DNA from: Pseudovibrio exalbescens DSM 16456
GTDB lineage: Bacteria; Pseudomonadota; Alphaproteobacteria; Rhizobiales; Stappiaceae
DNA: 64,000 nucleotides
Reading direction: 5' to 3'
NCBI RefSeq assembly: GCF_000422785.1
Contig: NZ_AUGS01000010.1
Span: 1-64,000, forward strand
Of the stretch, positions 42,892-52,407 are shown in pieces. Below the pieces are notes generated by a model that was given only the letters and a program-made list of their open reading frames with translations, did not search any database and was not told the origin of the DNA. The translations under genes were made by a program, and so were the position numbers. Within the stretch, counting starts at the first letter, position 1. Every line of letters begins with the position of its first letter.

Positions 42892-44667
42892 ATGTGCGGT
42901 ATTTGTGGAGAGTTTGTATTCGGGAACGATGTTGCCAATACAGCACGTGTGGAACGCATGGCTCGCCAAATGACTGCCAGAGGGCCAGACGCCATGGGCG
43001 TGGTCACTCGTGGCCGTGTCTCCTTTGGCCATCGCCGTCTCACCATTATTGATCTGAGCGAGCGTGGCACCCAGCCGATGCAGGATCCGGATCTGGGCCT
43101 GACGCTGGTATTCAATGGCTGCATTTACAACTACAAGGAACTGCGCGGTGAACTGGCCGCGAAGGGCTACCGGTTTTTCTCGAACTCGGACACAGAGGTC
43201 ATCCTCAAGTCGTGGGCAGAATGGGGCCCGTCCGCAGTTGAGAAGTTTCTTGGAATGTTTGCTTTTGCCATTCACGAACACGAAAGCGGCACCGTTCATC
43301 TTGTCCGCGATCGGTTTGGCATCAAGCCGCTCTACTATTCAGAAAAAGACGGGCGTGTGGGGTTTGCCTCGACTTTGCCTGCGCTGCTTGCGGGAGGCGA
43401 TGTCGATACGAATATTGATCGTGTTGCCTTGAACCACTATATGAGCTGGCACGCCGTCGTACCGGCACCGCGTACGATCCTGAACGGGGTGCGGAAACTA
43501 CCGGCAGCCACGGTGCGCACCTACAAGGTCGATGGCACCTACAAAGATTGGACCTACTGGCGTCCAAGCTTCGAGCGCTCTGCTGAAGATGAAGCCCGCA
43601 GCATGGAAGAATGGCGCGATATGGTGCTCGATTCCATGCGCACCGCTGTTCAGCGCCGCATGGTGGCGGATGTGCCGGTGGGTGTTTTGCTTTCAGGCGG
43701 TGTCGATTCGAGCATGATCGTCGGCTTGCTTGCCGAGCAGGGTCAGAAGGGCCTTGGAACCTTTTCCATTGGCTTCGAAGCGGCGAATGGTGAACGCGGT
43801 GACGAGTTTGTCTACTCCGACATGATCGCGCAACACTATGGCACGGACCATACTAAAATCTTCATCGAATCCAGCGAGATGCAAAAGCACTTGCCGGGCG
43901 CGATCGCCGCTATGTCGGAGCCCATGGTGTCTTACGACAACATTGGCTTTTATCTGCTGTCCCGCGAGGTGTCCAAGCACATTCGCGTTGTTCAATCCGG
44001 GCAGGGAGCGGATGAAGTGTTCGGCGGATACCACTGGTATCCAAAAATGCAGGGTGCCAACAACCCGGTCGATGCCTACATGGATGCCTTCTTTGATCGC
44101 AGTTTTGACCAGATGCGTGAGCACATTGCGCCTGAGTACTGGACCAGCGAGGATAAAAGTCGCGCCTTCGTAGAACAGCACTTCGCCATGTCCGGGGCCA
44201 CTGACCCGGTCGACAAGGCGCTGCGTCTTGATACCAACGTCATGTTGGTTGATGATCCGGTGAAGCGTGTTGACAGTCATACCATGGCCTGGAGTCTTGA
44301 AGCCCGGGTGCCGTTCCTTGACCATGAACTTGTCGAGTTGGCGAACCGCATCCCTTCACGCCACAAGTTGGCCCATGAGGGCAAGGGTGTATTGAAAGAA
44401 GCGGCCCGTCTCGTGGTACCCAATGAAGTCATTGATCGACCAAAGGGCTATTTCCCTGTTCCTGCTCTGAAGTATCTTGAAGGAACATATCTGGAAATGG
44501 TTCAGGATGCGCTGTCCAGCAAGGCTGCCAAGGAGCGTGGGTTGTTCAATCAGAGTTATTTGACTGCGCTTTTCGAAAATCCGAGCGAGCACATTACCAA
44601 GCTGCGTGGCTCGGAACTGTGGCAGGTTGCACTTCTGGAGATGTGGTTGCAGGCACAGGAGGTGTAA
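42892..44667 (+). CDS. asnO: N-acetylglutaminylglutamine amidotransferase (asparagine synthase-like)
   Basis: The enzyme amidates N-acetylglutaminylglutamine to the osmolyte N-acetylglutaminylglutamine amide (NAGGN). The 591-residue protein has an N-terminal glutaminase domain (catalytic Cys2 in MCGICGEF, then HRRLTIIDLS, FNGCIYNYKELR) and an asparagine synthase domain with the ATP-binding PVGVLLSGGVDSSMIVGLL. The next two genes are the other members of the conserved osmolyte trio, which separates it from ordinary asparagine synthetase. First gene of the operon. Confidence 0.92.
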   Translation: MCGICGEFVFGNDVANTARVERMARQMTARGPDAMGVVTRGRVSFGHRRLTIIDLSERGTQPMQDPDLGLTLVFNGCIYNYKELRGELAAKGYRFFSNSDTEVILKSWAEWGPSAVEKFLGMFAFAIHEHESGTVHLVRDRFGIKPLYYSEKDGRVGFASTLPALLAGGDVDTNIDRVALNHYMSWHAVVPAPRTILNGVRKLPAATVRTYKVDGTYKDWTYWRPSFERSAEDEARSMEEWRDMVLDSMRTAVQRRMVADVPVGVLLSGGVDSSMIVGLLAEQGQKGLGTFSIGFEAANGERGDEFVYSDMIAQHYGTDHTKIFIESSEMQKHLPGAIAAMSEPMVSYDNIGFYLLSREVSKHIRVVQSGQGADEVFGGYHWYPKMQGANNPVDAYMDAFFDRSFDQMREHIAPEYWTSEDKSRAFVEQHFAMSGATDPVDKALRLDTNVMLVDDPVKRVDSHTMAWSLEARVPFLDHELVELANRIPSRHKLAHEGKGVLKEAARLVVPNEVIDRPKGYFPVPALKYLEGTYLEMVQDALSSKAAKERGLFNQSYLTALFENPSEHITKLRGSELWQVALLEMWLQAQEV

Positions 44668-44671
44668 GCCC

Positions 44672-46450
44672 ATGGCTGATCCGGTCAATCACCGTCCCAA
44701 AGCTGCTTATGATCATCGCTTGCGCCGTATGCGCGGGAATGCGTTGCCTCATGAGTTGCGTGAGGATGAAGAACCGGCCACGGAGAATGTGTTCGTCAAT
44801 TGTGGCTGGGGGCGCCTGATCCTCGGTAGCACGTTTTATGATGCGGAAGCCCTGCTGGAGACCATCCGGCAGGAAAAACAGGACCGGCGTGATGTGGCTT
44901 TTTATGTGCGCGATCCACATGTTCTGATTGCCTCCGCGCCGCAGGAGCTGTTTCTCGATCCGTCTCACACTTACAGGCTGATGCTGTCCACCTATCGGAC
45001 ACGGCGCAGTCGGCGCAAGGGGTTCACGATCCGTCGTTTGTCCTCGCGAGAGGATGCTGAGGCGTTGAACACGCTGTATGCCACGCGCAAGATGGTGCCC
45101 ATTCCGCCAGATTTCTTTTGGGACAAGATGGACCCGAAGGTATTGGCCGTTCTGGTTGCTGAAGATGACGATACCGGCGACATCATCGGTACGGCCATGG
45201 GTGTGGATCATAATCGCGCCACCAAGGGCGCCGATTTGGGATCATCCTTGTGGTGTTTGGCAGTGTCACCACAAGCCAAGCCTGCCGGTGTGGGCGAAGC
45301 ATTGGTGCGCCGTCTTGCAGAGCTGTTTCAGGCGCGGGGCAATCCGCACATGGACCTGTCCGTCATGCATGACAATGAACAGGCCATTTCGCTCTATGAG
45401 AAGCTCGGTTTCACCCGCGTTCCGTTTTTCACGGTGAAGCATAAAAACTCCATCAACGAAGCGCTGTTTGTTGGCAAAGGGCAGGAACAGGAACTGAACC
45501 CTTATGGAACCATCATCGTCAATGAAGCAAGGCGACGCGGCATTCATACGGAAATCATTGATGCTGAAGGCGGCTTTTTTCGGCTGTCCCATGGAGGGCG
45601 CAGCATCCGTTGTCGAGAGTCCTTGAGCGAGTTGACCAGTGCCGTTGCCATGTCGATTTGTGATGACAAGACGGTCACCCGGCGGCTTGTGGAACAAGCT
45701 GGTGTGAAAGTGCCATCGCAGTTGGAAACGGAGGATGACAGCTCCATTGAAGCGTTTCTTGAAAAACACGGCGCTGTGGTGGTCAAGCCTGCACGCGGTG
45801 AGCAAGGAAAAGGCGTTTCGGTGGGCCTGACAACGCTTGAAGAGGTGCGTTCGGCGATTGCGCAAGCAAAGACCTACTGCTCGGAAGTGTTGATTGAGGA
45901 GTTCGTTGAGGGCGAAGATCTCCGATTAATCGTGATTGACTACAAGGTTGTCGCTGCCGCTGTACGCCGCCCGGCCGAGGTAACGGGAGATGGGCAGTCC
46001 TCAATTCGGGATCTGATCGCAGCTCAGTCGCGCCGCCGTGCAGCCGCAACAGGCGGCGAGTCGATGATTGAAGTTGATGGCGAAACAGAACGCTGTCTGT
46101 CCGCAGCGGGCTATGAGCTCGACAGTGTGTTGGCTGAAGGTCAGCGGCTCTATGTGCGCAAAACGGCCAATCTTCATACTGGCGGCACCATTCACGATGT
46201 TACGGGTGAAACCAACCGTGAGCTCATCAATGCGGCGATCAACGCTGCCAAGGCAATCGGGATCCCTGTTACGGGCATTGATCTAATGGTGAAATCCGTC
46301 CGAGAGCCGGAGTATCGTTTCATCGAGGCGAACGAGCGACCCGGCCTTGCCAATCACGAACCACAACCCACGGCTGAAAAATTCATCGACTTTTTGTTTC
46401 CTTTGACCAAAACTCAGATGGAAACAACGCATCAGACGGGGGATACGTGA
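44672..46450 (+). CDS. ngg: N-acetylglutaminylglutamine synthetase (GNAT plus ATP-grasp fusion)
   Basis: A 592-residue two-domain protein: a GNAT acetyltransferase part (about 115-275, with VLAVLVAEDDDTGDIIGTAMG and LAVSPQAKPAGVGEALVRRLAELF) and an ATP-grasp ligase part (about 300-575, with VVVKPARGEQGKGVSVG, VLIEEFVEGEDLRLIVID and RFIEANERPGLANHEP). It would acetylate glutamine and ligate it to a second glutamine, the step before amidation. AGGAGGTG precedes the ATG at 44672. Its stop overlaps the next GTG. Confidence 0.92.
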   Translation: MADPVNHRPKAAYDHRLRRMRGNALPHELREDEEPATENVFVNCGWGRLILGSTFYDAEALLETIRQEKQDRRDVAFYVRDPHVLIASAPQELFLDPSHTYRLMLSTYRTRRSRRKGFTIRRLSSREDAEALNTLYATRKMVPIPPDFFWDKMDPKVLAVLVAEDDDTGDIIGTAMGVDHNRATKGADLGSSLWCLAVSPQAKPAGVGEALVRRLAELFQARGNPHMDLSVMHDNEQAISLYEKLGFTRVPFFTVKHKNSINEALFVGKGQEQELNPYGTIIVNEARRRGIHTEIIDAEGGFFRLSHGGRSIRCRESLSELTSAVAMSICDDKTVTRRLVEQAGVKVPSQLETEDDSSIEAFLEKHGAVVVKPARGEQGKGVSVGLTTLEEVRSAIAQAKTYCSEVLIEEFVEGEDLRLIVIDYKVVAAAVRRPAEVTGDGQSSIRDLIAAQSRRRAAATGGESMIEVDGETERCLSAAGYELDSVLAEGQRLYVRKTANLHTGGTIHDVTGETNRELINAAINAAKAIGIPVTGIDLMVKSVREPEYRFIEANERPGLANHEPQPTAEKFIDFLFPLTKTQMETTHQTGDT

Positions 46451-47628
46451 ACGAGTTGCCAGTGATTGATCTCGATTACCTGCGAGACATCCTTGAAGAA
46501 TTATTGAGGTGCCCGAGTCCGACGGGCTACACCGATGAAATCGCCCATCGGGTTTGCAAGGAAATGGATCGCATGGGCGTTCCTTACCAGCTGACTCGGC
46601 GCGGTGCGATCCGAGCGCGGATCAAGGGTGAGGCGAGCAAGCCGGCCCGTGCGATGGTTTCGCATCTCGATACCCTTGGCGCCCAGGTCAAGTCCTTGAA
46701 GGATAATGGGCGGCTTGAACTGGTTCCCATTGGTCACTGGTCTGCGCGGTTCGCGGAAGGTGGTCGGGTCATTCTTTTCAGTGAACGCGGTGCCTACTCC
46801 GGTACCGTGTTGCCACTCAAGGCGTCCGGTCACACGTACAACAACGGCGTTGATGATATGCCGGTGGGCTGGGACTATGTGGAGTTGCGGGTGGATGCGT
46901 ACGCCAAAACGGCGGGGGATCTGGAAAAGCTTGGCATTGAAATCGGGGACTTTGTTGCCTTTCATCCGCAGCCGGAGTTTTTGGACAATGGCTACATTGT
47001 CTCCCGGCATCTGGATAACAAGGCCGGTGTGGCATTGATGCTGGCCTCCATGAAGGCGCTGGTGGATAGCGGGCGCAAGCCGACCGTGGATGTCTACTGG
47101 CTCTTCACGATTGCCGAAGAAATTGGCCATGGGGCGACATCCATTCTGACGCCTGAAATTGCATCTCTGGTGGCCATTGATAATGGGACGACAGCACCAG
47201 GCCAGAACTCAGATGAGTTTGGTGTGACCATGTCCATGGCGGACCAGACAGGGCCCTTCGATTACCATCTGACCCAAAAGCTTGTACACCTGTGTAAGGA
47301 GTACAACATCAAGGTGCGCAAGGACATTTTCCGGTTCTACAGGTCTGATGCAGCGTCGGCTGTGGAGGCTGGTGCTGACGTTCGTACGGCGCTGGCAACG
47401 TTCGGTGTGGATGCGAGTCACGGCTATGAGCGCATTCACATGCATGCACTGCGTTCTCTTGCGGAACTGTGCGTTTGCTATGCACTTAGCCCGGTCGAGA
47501 TCGCACGTGATGCGCGCGAGTTTGCCAGCATCAAGGGCTTTACTCATCAACCGACGGAAGAGGCGGATCAGGATTTGGTGCCTGAAGTCAGCGAGCCTGA
47601 TGAACTGTCGGCGGACGCCCAAAGCTAG
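46447..47628 (+). CDS. M42-family peptidase of the NAGGN osmolyte operon
   Basis: A 393-residue metallopeptidase: metal motifs SHLDTLGAQV, YNNGVDDMPVGWDY, RHLDNKAGVAL, IAEEIGHGATSI and ASHGYERIHMHALRSL. This third member of the trio always travels with asnO and ngg. Its role is not established; it could degrade NAGGN or release peptide precursors. GTG start overlapping the ngg stop, so translationally coupled. The acidic tail after residue 370 is dispensable-looking. Confidence 0.9.
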   Translation: MNELPVIDLDYLRDILEELLRCPSPTGYTDEIAHRVCKEMDRMGVPYQLTRRGAIRARIKGEASKPARAMVSHLDTLGAQVKSLKDNGRLELVPIGHWSARFAEGGRVILFSERGAYSGTVLPLKASGHTYNNGVDDMPVGWDYVELRVDAYAKTAGDLEKLGIEIGDFVAFHPQPEFLDNGYIVSRHLDNKAGVALMLASMKALVDSGRKPTVDVYWLFTIAEEIGHGATSILTPEIASLVAIDNGTTAPGQNSDEFGVTMSMADQTGPFDYHLTQKLVHLCKEYNIKVRKDIFRFYRSDAASAVEAGADVRTALATFGVDASHGYERIHMHALRSLAELCVCYALSPVEIARDAREFASIKGFTHQPTEEADQDLVPEVSEPDELSADAQS

Positions 47629-47862
47629 GGAATGTGCAGAGGTCGGCCTTGAGGGACAGACGCTGCAATGGTTTGAATGACTGCTATCATCACTTGATGC
47701 TCTGGGTCACTTACTGTTTTGGCTGAAAATACAGCATTGATTTTGCTGAAGAACAGTTGATTGGTTTCCCGGCGAGTTGCAAATGGCAGGAATGTGTGTC
47801 TCGTGCGCCAGCTTGGCGGTGTTCGCCAAAGGGTACTTGTCGGAACGATCGGACAAAATAAG

Positions 47863-47893
47863 AAAGGCGGCGCGAGAAACCCGCGCCGCCTTT
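47863..47893. terminator. Bidirectional terminator between NAGGN operon and methyltransferase
   Basis: A 12-bp GC-rich stem (AAAGGCGGCGCG / CGCGCCGCCTTT) with a seven-base loop. On the minus strand it runs into TTTCTTATTTT, and on the plus strand into TTTT, so it can end both convergent transcripts. Confidence 0.8.
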
Positions 47894-47913
47894 TGGCGTT
47901 CTTATCAGATCAC

Positions 47914-49599
47914 TTAGGCCCGTTTGCGGAAATGCAAGATACCCCAAGCCAGATTGCCGCTATCGCAGGCATTCACCCAGTGGTCCATGCCAACCAGCAT
48001 TTTGTCCAGATACTCGGCTGAGGCGCCTTTTTCACGCAGAAGCTCGTAGTTTTTCTCGATCTCCTGCTTAACCCGCGCGTAGTGAGCACGCATGTTGTGG
48101 GTCATTTCATCCAGACCAACCGTTTCAAAGCCAAGGGTTTCTGCCGCTTCACGGTAGAACCGGAAGGAACCCATGCTGTTGAGACGCAGGCGATCATAAA
48201 CCGGCTGAAGGTTCTCGACGTTGACCTCATCGGCCTGCATTGGGTCTGTGAAGATCAATGATCCACCCGGCTTCAATACCCGCAAGGCTTCAGCCAGCAC
48301 CTTGTTGCGCTGATCAGAGTGCAGGAATGCATCCTGGCTCCAGACCACATCAAAGCTGGCATCTTCAAACGGCACATCTTCGAATACGCCGTGCTTGACC
48401 TTGATACGATCGTTCAGGCGTGCCTGGCGGATCTTCTGCAGGTTATACTCGTTTTGAGTTTCGGAGATGTTCAAGCAAGTGGCCTGACAGCCGGTCTTCT
48501 TGACCAGGCGGCGCATGGCACCGCCAAATCCTGCACCCATGTCCAGCACATGGCTATCCTTGGTGAGCGGCGGCAGCGTGTCGATCATCCGGTCGATGGT
48601 CAGGTCGCTTGCACTGCGGATATCCTGCGTGGTGTCATAAAGACCGACGTGCAGGTCTTCTCCGCCCCAAATGGTGGAATAGAACACGGCCGCGTCGTCG
48701 CTGTCATAATAGTCTTCCGTGTAGTCGCGAATGTCTTCTTGACCCTCTGCGACTGTTCCGCCCCAACGAACCAGATGAAGCGCGCTTTTTTCCGCAACGT
48801 GAATGAAAAAGTCAGGATCATCCTCAGCGTACGTTTCCTGGAAGTCGCCGTAGGTCCGTACGCGTTCAAAACCAGCTTCAGACAGCAGACGGCGAAGGTA
48901 ATTTTTCCGGATCGGACACATGTTGAGCGTATATTCCGACCCATCCGGGAAGGAGTAGCGCATTCGCAGAAGACCTTCATCGACGTGATCAGGTTCTGCG
49001 GTCACCTGTTCACCGCAATAGTAATATTTGTGTTTTGTGGTGAAGCCGCGATCCAGCATGGCATCATAGTTCCGCTGGTCAAGGATCAGGACGCCGTCAT
49101 GCTTGAGAGCTGCATAGAATTCCGCAAGCGCTCTGCGGCGGTCACTTTCTTCATATAGATGCGTGAATGAGTTGCCCAGACAGATAATCGCGTCGTATTT
49201 GCCGTGTACGTCGCGGTTCAGCCAACGCCAGTCGGCTTGAACTGTTTTAAGGATCAGCCCCCGAGACTGTGCGTTGTTAAACGCCTTCGCGACCATGGCA
49301 GCAGAGCCATCTGCCGCGGTGACATCAAAGCCGTTTTCCATCAATCGAACGGAGTGGAAGCCAGTGCCACAGGCAACGTCCAAAATTCGTTCCTTGCCAC
49401 GGGCACGCAAGATATCAATAAAAAACTGGCCTTCGCTCTCTGCTCGGCCATCCCAGTCAATGAGCTCGTCCCACTTGTCAACGAAAGTTGAAATGTACTC
49501 TTTCTTGTAGTGATCGGTTTCGCGATCTTCCAGAGGATTGTCTCCGTAAACCTGATCTCGCATGGTCAGTTCCGCGTTGCTTAGGTTTTGTTTCGACAT
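47914..49599 (-). CDS. Glycine/sarcosine plus sarcosine/dimethylglycine N-methyltransferase fusion (glycine betaine synthesis)
   Basis: A 561-residue fusion of two SAM-dependent methyltransferases. Residues 1-275 resemble GSMT (ILDVACGTGFHSVRLMENGFDVTAADGS, then LDQRNYDAMLDRG), which makes sarcosine and dimethylglycine. Residues 290-561 resemble SDMT (IWGGEDLHVGLYD, VLDMGAGFGGAMRRLVKKTG, DVVWSQDAFLHSD), which makes glycine betaine. The single protein could take glycine to betaine in three methylations. It is convergent with the NAGGN operon, and both make osmolytes. The ATG at 49599 has GGAAGAGGG upstream. The order of specificities is inferred from similarity. Confidence 0.87.
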   Translation of the reverse strand: MSKQNLSNAELTMRDQVYGDNPLEDRETDHYKKEYISTFVDKWDELIDWDGRAESEGQFFIDILRARGKERILDVACGTGFHSVRLMENGFDVTAADGSAAMVAKAFNNAQSRGLILKTVQADWRWLNRDVHGKYDAIICLGNSFTHLYEESDRRRALAEFYAALKHDGVLILDQRNYDAMLDRGFTTKHKYYYCGEQVTAEPDHVDEGLLRMRYSFPDGSEYTLNMCPIRKNYLRRLLSEAGFERVRTYGDFQETYAEDDPDFFIHVAEKSALHLVRWGGTVAEGQEDIRDYTEDYYDSDDAAVFYSTIWGGEDLHVGLYDTTQDIRSASDLTIDRMIDTLPPLTKDSHVLDMGAGFGGAMRRLVKKTGCQATCLNISETQNEYNLQKIRQARLNDRIKVKHGVFEDVPFEDASFDVVWSQDAFLHSDQRNKVLAEALRVLKPGGSLIFTDPMQADEVNVENLQPVYDRLRLNSMGSFRFYREAAETLGFETVGLDEMTHNMRAHYARVKQEIEKNYELLREKGASAEYLDKMLVGMDHWVNACDSGNLAWGILHFRKRA

Positions 49600-50575
49600 A
49601 CCCTCTTCCTCTCCTTTGGTGGCCTTGGGCCAAAAACAAGTTGTCATGTTCCAACGACGGCAAGCCGTGTCATGACATCAAACGATCAAGTTGCGTTTTC
49701 AGCGGCGCAAACGTGGTTGAGCGCCTGAGTGCGAGAGCCGAAAACTGTGTGCCGCTATTGGTTCGTGCGGTGCCCAGTGAAACCTGGGCGGCTCTCGTTG
49801 CGGTTTGATGGAAACCGCAAACAGGCAGGCCGTGGATGGTGCAATGCACTGGCCCGCAAGCGTAAAGACTGTGACTCAAGTAAATCCAATAGGATGGCGA
49901 GTCACTACTATGTTGTGTTGCAACTCTCAGAAATCATTTATCTGTTTCAAGTCGCAAGCAAAATGTAACAGATGGCGAAATACGATCATTAGCAACAGAA
50001 ATTCGCGCCATTGCTGTGTTCAAGAATTATAGCTTCGCCTGTGGTTGCTTATAGTGCAGATATGAGGTTCGGTTTCAACCCCCAAGTTGGCAATTTATTC
50101 TGAAATTCGACTTCGCGCTCCAGTGGAAATATATAATACGAAAGCATCATTCGGCAGGGCTAGTGTGTTGAGTTGACTGAAGCATCTGTTTTCAAAAATT
50201 GCATTTTCAAGCCTGTTGAATGTTAAGGTTGTATGAAAAATGCTTGTCCTACCGCAGTGCACAGATCGTGAATACCAGTTGGGGTGGCATTTGTGTGCCA
50301 TTTTCGATTCTGCGGGCTGCTTGTGGTAGGTTTTGCTTCATAATGTCGTTGGTGGCCGCTAAATTTATTGGCAAATAGTGGGTTTGAGATCAGCAGCTTA
50401 ATGAGCTTGGATTCTTGCTGCAGTAAGGATCGTTCCGGGCTATTTAAAGCCAGATTTTGCAGGATGTGTTTGTAAAGATACGTTTTTTTAGTTCTGCAGG
50501 AATAATCTGGCGCATTGATTTTGGGGGGGCAATATGTACTGTGAAATCAAATTGTCTGGAGTATAGGAATTGGTA
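49600..50575. other. Long intergenic region between the betaine gene and the uxa regulator
   Basis: About 976 bases. It must hold the methyltransferase promoter (minus strand) and the promoter of the GntR gene. Small frames exist (for example 49729-49968) but without ribosome sites or known motifs. The sequence becomes AT-rich towards 50570. Nothing else was recognised. Confidence 0.4.
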
Positions 50576-51334
50576 ATGACGCAGCGGCGCCTGTATCAGT
50601 CGATCGCAGAAGATCTGAAAAACAAGATCGCGGAGGGCGAGTACCCGGTTGGCAGCAAACTTCCACCCGAGCGCGTCATCGCACAGGACTTTGGTATTAG
50701 CCGGACCGTTGTTCGCGAAGCCGTTATCATGCTGGAAATCGAAGGCATTGTGTCTGTACGCAAGGGCTCCGGCATTCAGGTAATTTCTACCAATACCATT
50801 CAAATGGACAGTGGTAACAGCCGCACAGAAACAGCGCTGCGCCTCCTTCTCAGCGAAATGGAGAAGGCTGGACCCTTTGAGATGCTCCAGGCCAGGCAGA
50901 TGGTAGAGTGTATGATCGTGGAACTTGCGGCCAAGAACATCACCAACGAGGACATTGCGGAGTTGGAGGCGATTCAACTGCGTGCGCAGCACGAAGATCG
51001 CGCTCGCGATTCCAGCTGGGATCGCGACTTCCATATCCGCTTGGCAGAAGCTACTGGCAACAGTGTGCTTGCTGTACTTGTGCAGTTGATGTGGGAAGGA
51101 CGTTCCGAAAACCCACTTTGGAAAAACCTGCACAGCCACATTGAAGAAAAGGACCTGAATTCCTGGTGCGCAGAACATCAGTTGATCATGGATGCGCTGA
51201 TTGCGCGCGACCCTGCCTCAGCACGCAAGGCAATGTGGGCGCATATAGAAAGTACCAAGGAAGCGCTATATAACGCGTCTTCTGCCTTGGGCGACATGTA
51301 TGATGAGGATCCTGTAGCTAGTGGTGCTATTTAG
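50576..51334 (+). CDS. GntR/FadR-family regulator, UxuR/ExuR-like
   Basis: A 252-residue regulator: winged helix (LYQSIAEDLKNKIAEGEYPVGSKLPPERVIAQDFGISRTVVREAVIMLEIEG) and an FCD domain with metal-binding-type residues (RDFHIRLAEATGN, EHQLIMDALIARD). This length and pattern fit the ExuR/UxuR group that controls hexuronate genes. The adjacent uxa operon supports the role. The ATG at 50576 is preferred; an in-frame TTG lies at 50570. Confidence 0.85.
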   Translation: MTQRRLYQSIAEDLKNKIAEGEYPVGSKLPPERVIAQDFGISRTVVREAVIMLEIEGIVSVRKGSGIQVISTNTIQMDSGNSRTETALRLLLSEMEKAGPFEMLQARQMVECMIVELAAKNITNEDIAELEAIQLRAQHEDRARDSSWDRDFHIRLAEATGNSVLAVLVQLMWEGRSENPLWKNLHSHIEEKDLNSWCAEHQLIMDALIARDPASARKAMWAHIESTKEALYNASSALGDMYDEDPVASGAI

Positions 51335-51357
51335 AATAGCAGACAAGTTGTGCTCGC

Positions 51358-51984
51358 CTAAACGAGCCGGGTAAGTCGCTCGTGTACCCTGTTTACGTGT
51401 TGCAGCATTCTGTTTCGCGCGAGAGTTCGTCTATCCTGTTGTAAATAGTTTACAATTGACTTGTGGTCCGAGATGGCTTTTTTGAGGTCAATGCTCGTTT
51501 CTGTGGCTGTGTTGTGGGCCCATCTCAAATACCTGTTGAACAAAGACACAAAAGACCAAATTTCTGGGTGGCCGCTCAACTCGATGATTTTTTTATGAAA
51601 TAGCTCGTCGTAATGCTGAAAGCGTTCCTTGTCTGGCTTTTGAAGCTCCATCTCCTGTTTGTGTATCAGGTCTTCAAGCTGTGCTTTGTCTGCTTCTGAT
51701 AGGCCATGGGCGCATACGGCGTCTACTGCACTGGCCTCCAAAGCCGCCCTCATGAACGCATAATCTTTTACACGGTTTACATCTATTTGGGCAACGCGTG
51801 TGGGTCGGCCCGGCACGACTTCGACGAAATGCTCTTCCTGAAGTTTTAAAAAGACTTCCCGTATAGGGGTGCCCGACATCCCATAGATTCCGGCCAATAC
51901 GTTTTTGTCCAAAACCTGACCGCAGCCAAGTTGGTTGGATATGATTGCGTTCCTCAATAGATGAAATATCTCGTCTTTGTTCAT
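51358..51984 (-). CDS. GntR-family regulator with FCD domain
   Basis: A 208-residue, shorter GntR protein: winged helix (LLRNAIISNQLGCGQVLDKNVLAGIYGMSGTPIREVFLKLQEEHFVEVVPGRPTRV) and a compact FCD domain (YDELFHKKIIELSGH). It is convergent with the other GntR gene and divergent from the uxa TRAP operon, with three palindromic elements in between. It is probably a second regulator of the operon. Effector unknown. Confidence 0.83.
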   Translation of the reverse strand: MNKDEIFHLLRNAIISNQLGCGQVLDKNVLAGIYGMSGTPIREVFLKLQEEHFVEVVPGRPTRVAQIDVNRVKDYAFMRAALEASAVDAVCAHGLSEADKAQLEDLIHKQEMELQKPDKERFQHYDELFHKKIIELSGHPEIWSFVSLFNRYLRWAHNTATETSIDLKKAISDHKSIVNYLQQDRRTLARNRMLQHVNRVHERLTRLV

Positions 51985-52098
51985 TGTCGTCGCTTAGTCA
52001 GTCGATTGTGATGTCTCTGGTGGTGTGCGTTTTGTTGATCGTAAACCAGAACTGGAGACAGATTGGTTGAAATTCCAGGATATCCACAGGATCGAAAT

Positions 52099-52116
52099 AT
52101 ATTGGTATAACAAATA
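52099..52116. promoter_or_regulatory. Candidate ExuR/UxuR-type operator
   Basis: ATATTGGTATAACAAATA agrees at 14 of 18 positions with AAATTGGTATACCAATTT, the E. coli hexuronate-regulator consensus as I recall it. It lies 290 bases before the TRAP operon start. Confidence 0.5.
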
Positions 52117-52118
52117 AA

Positions 52119-52131
52119 TGGTGAGCTACCA
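52119..52131. promoter_or_regulatory. Candidate second GntR operator
   Basis: TGGTGAGCTACCA is a palindrome of the TGGT/ACCA half-site type with a five-base centre, two bases after the ExuR-like site. It could be bound by the short GntR protein encoded next to it. Confidence 0.4.
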
Positions 52132-52142
52132 CAAGCGCTTGG

Positions 52143-52168
52143 GATATATAGGAGAGTGTCTATATATC
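52143..52168. repeat. 9-bp inverted repeat upstream of the uxa TRAP operon
   Basis: GATATATAG and CTATATATC flank an eight-base centre. AT-rich; it could be an operator or a promoter element. Confidence 0.5.
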
Positions 52169-52407
52169 TGATAAATAAGGGTAAAGTGTAATGATAGGCG
52201 GCATTTACATGAATGCCAGGGCCATTTAATGCGCGGATATTAAGTGAAATACCTATTGAAAGCGTGATTATTTGAGTGTGATTATCTGCCCGCGACGCTG
52301 AGCTTGTGCCGAATGGGGTGATGTATTTTCCGAGATTGGTGCGAGCGTAAAGCCTGCTGTCGGAGCACTAATTATCTGCATTGCTTATGTTTGTGGGAGA
52401 AACTCAA

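Larger units (their letters stand above)
51985..52407. other. Divergent control region of the hexuronate operon
   Basis: An AT-rich region of 423 bases between the short GntR gene and the TRAP operon. It contains an ExuR-like palindrome (52099), a TGGT/ACCA palindrome (52119) and a 9-bp inverted repeat (52143), listed separately. No gene was seen in it. Confidence 0.6.

Noticed and set aside
49729-49968. 79-codon frame in the long intergenic region as a gene
   Set aside because: No ribosome site, no similarity and odd composition.
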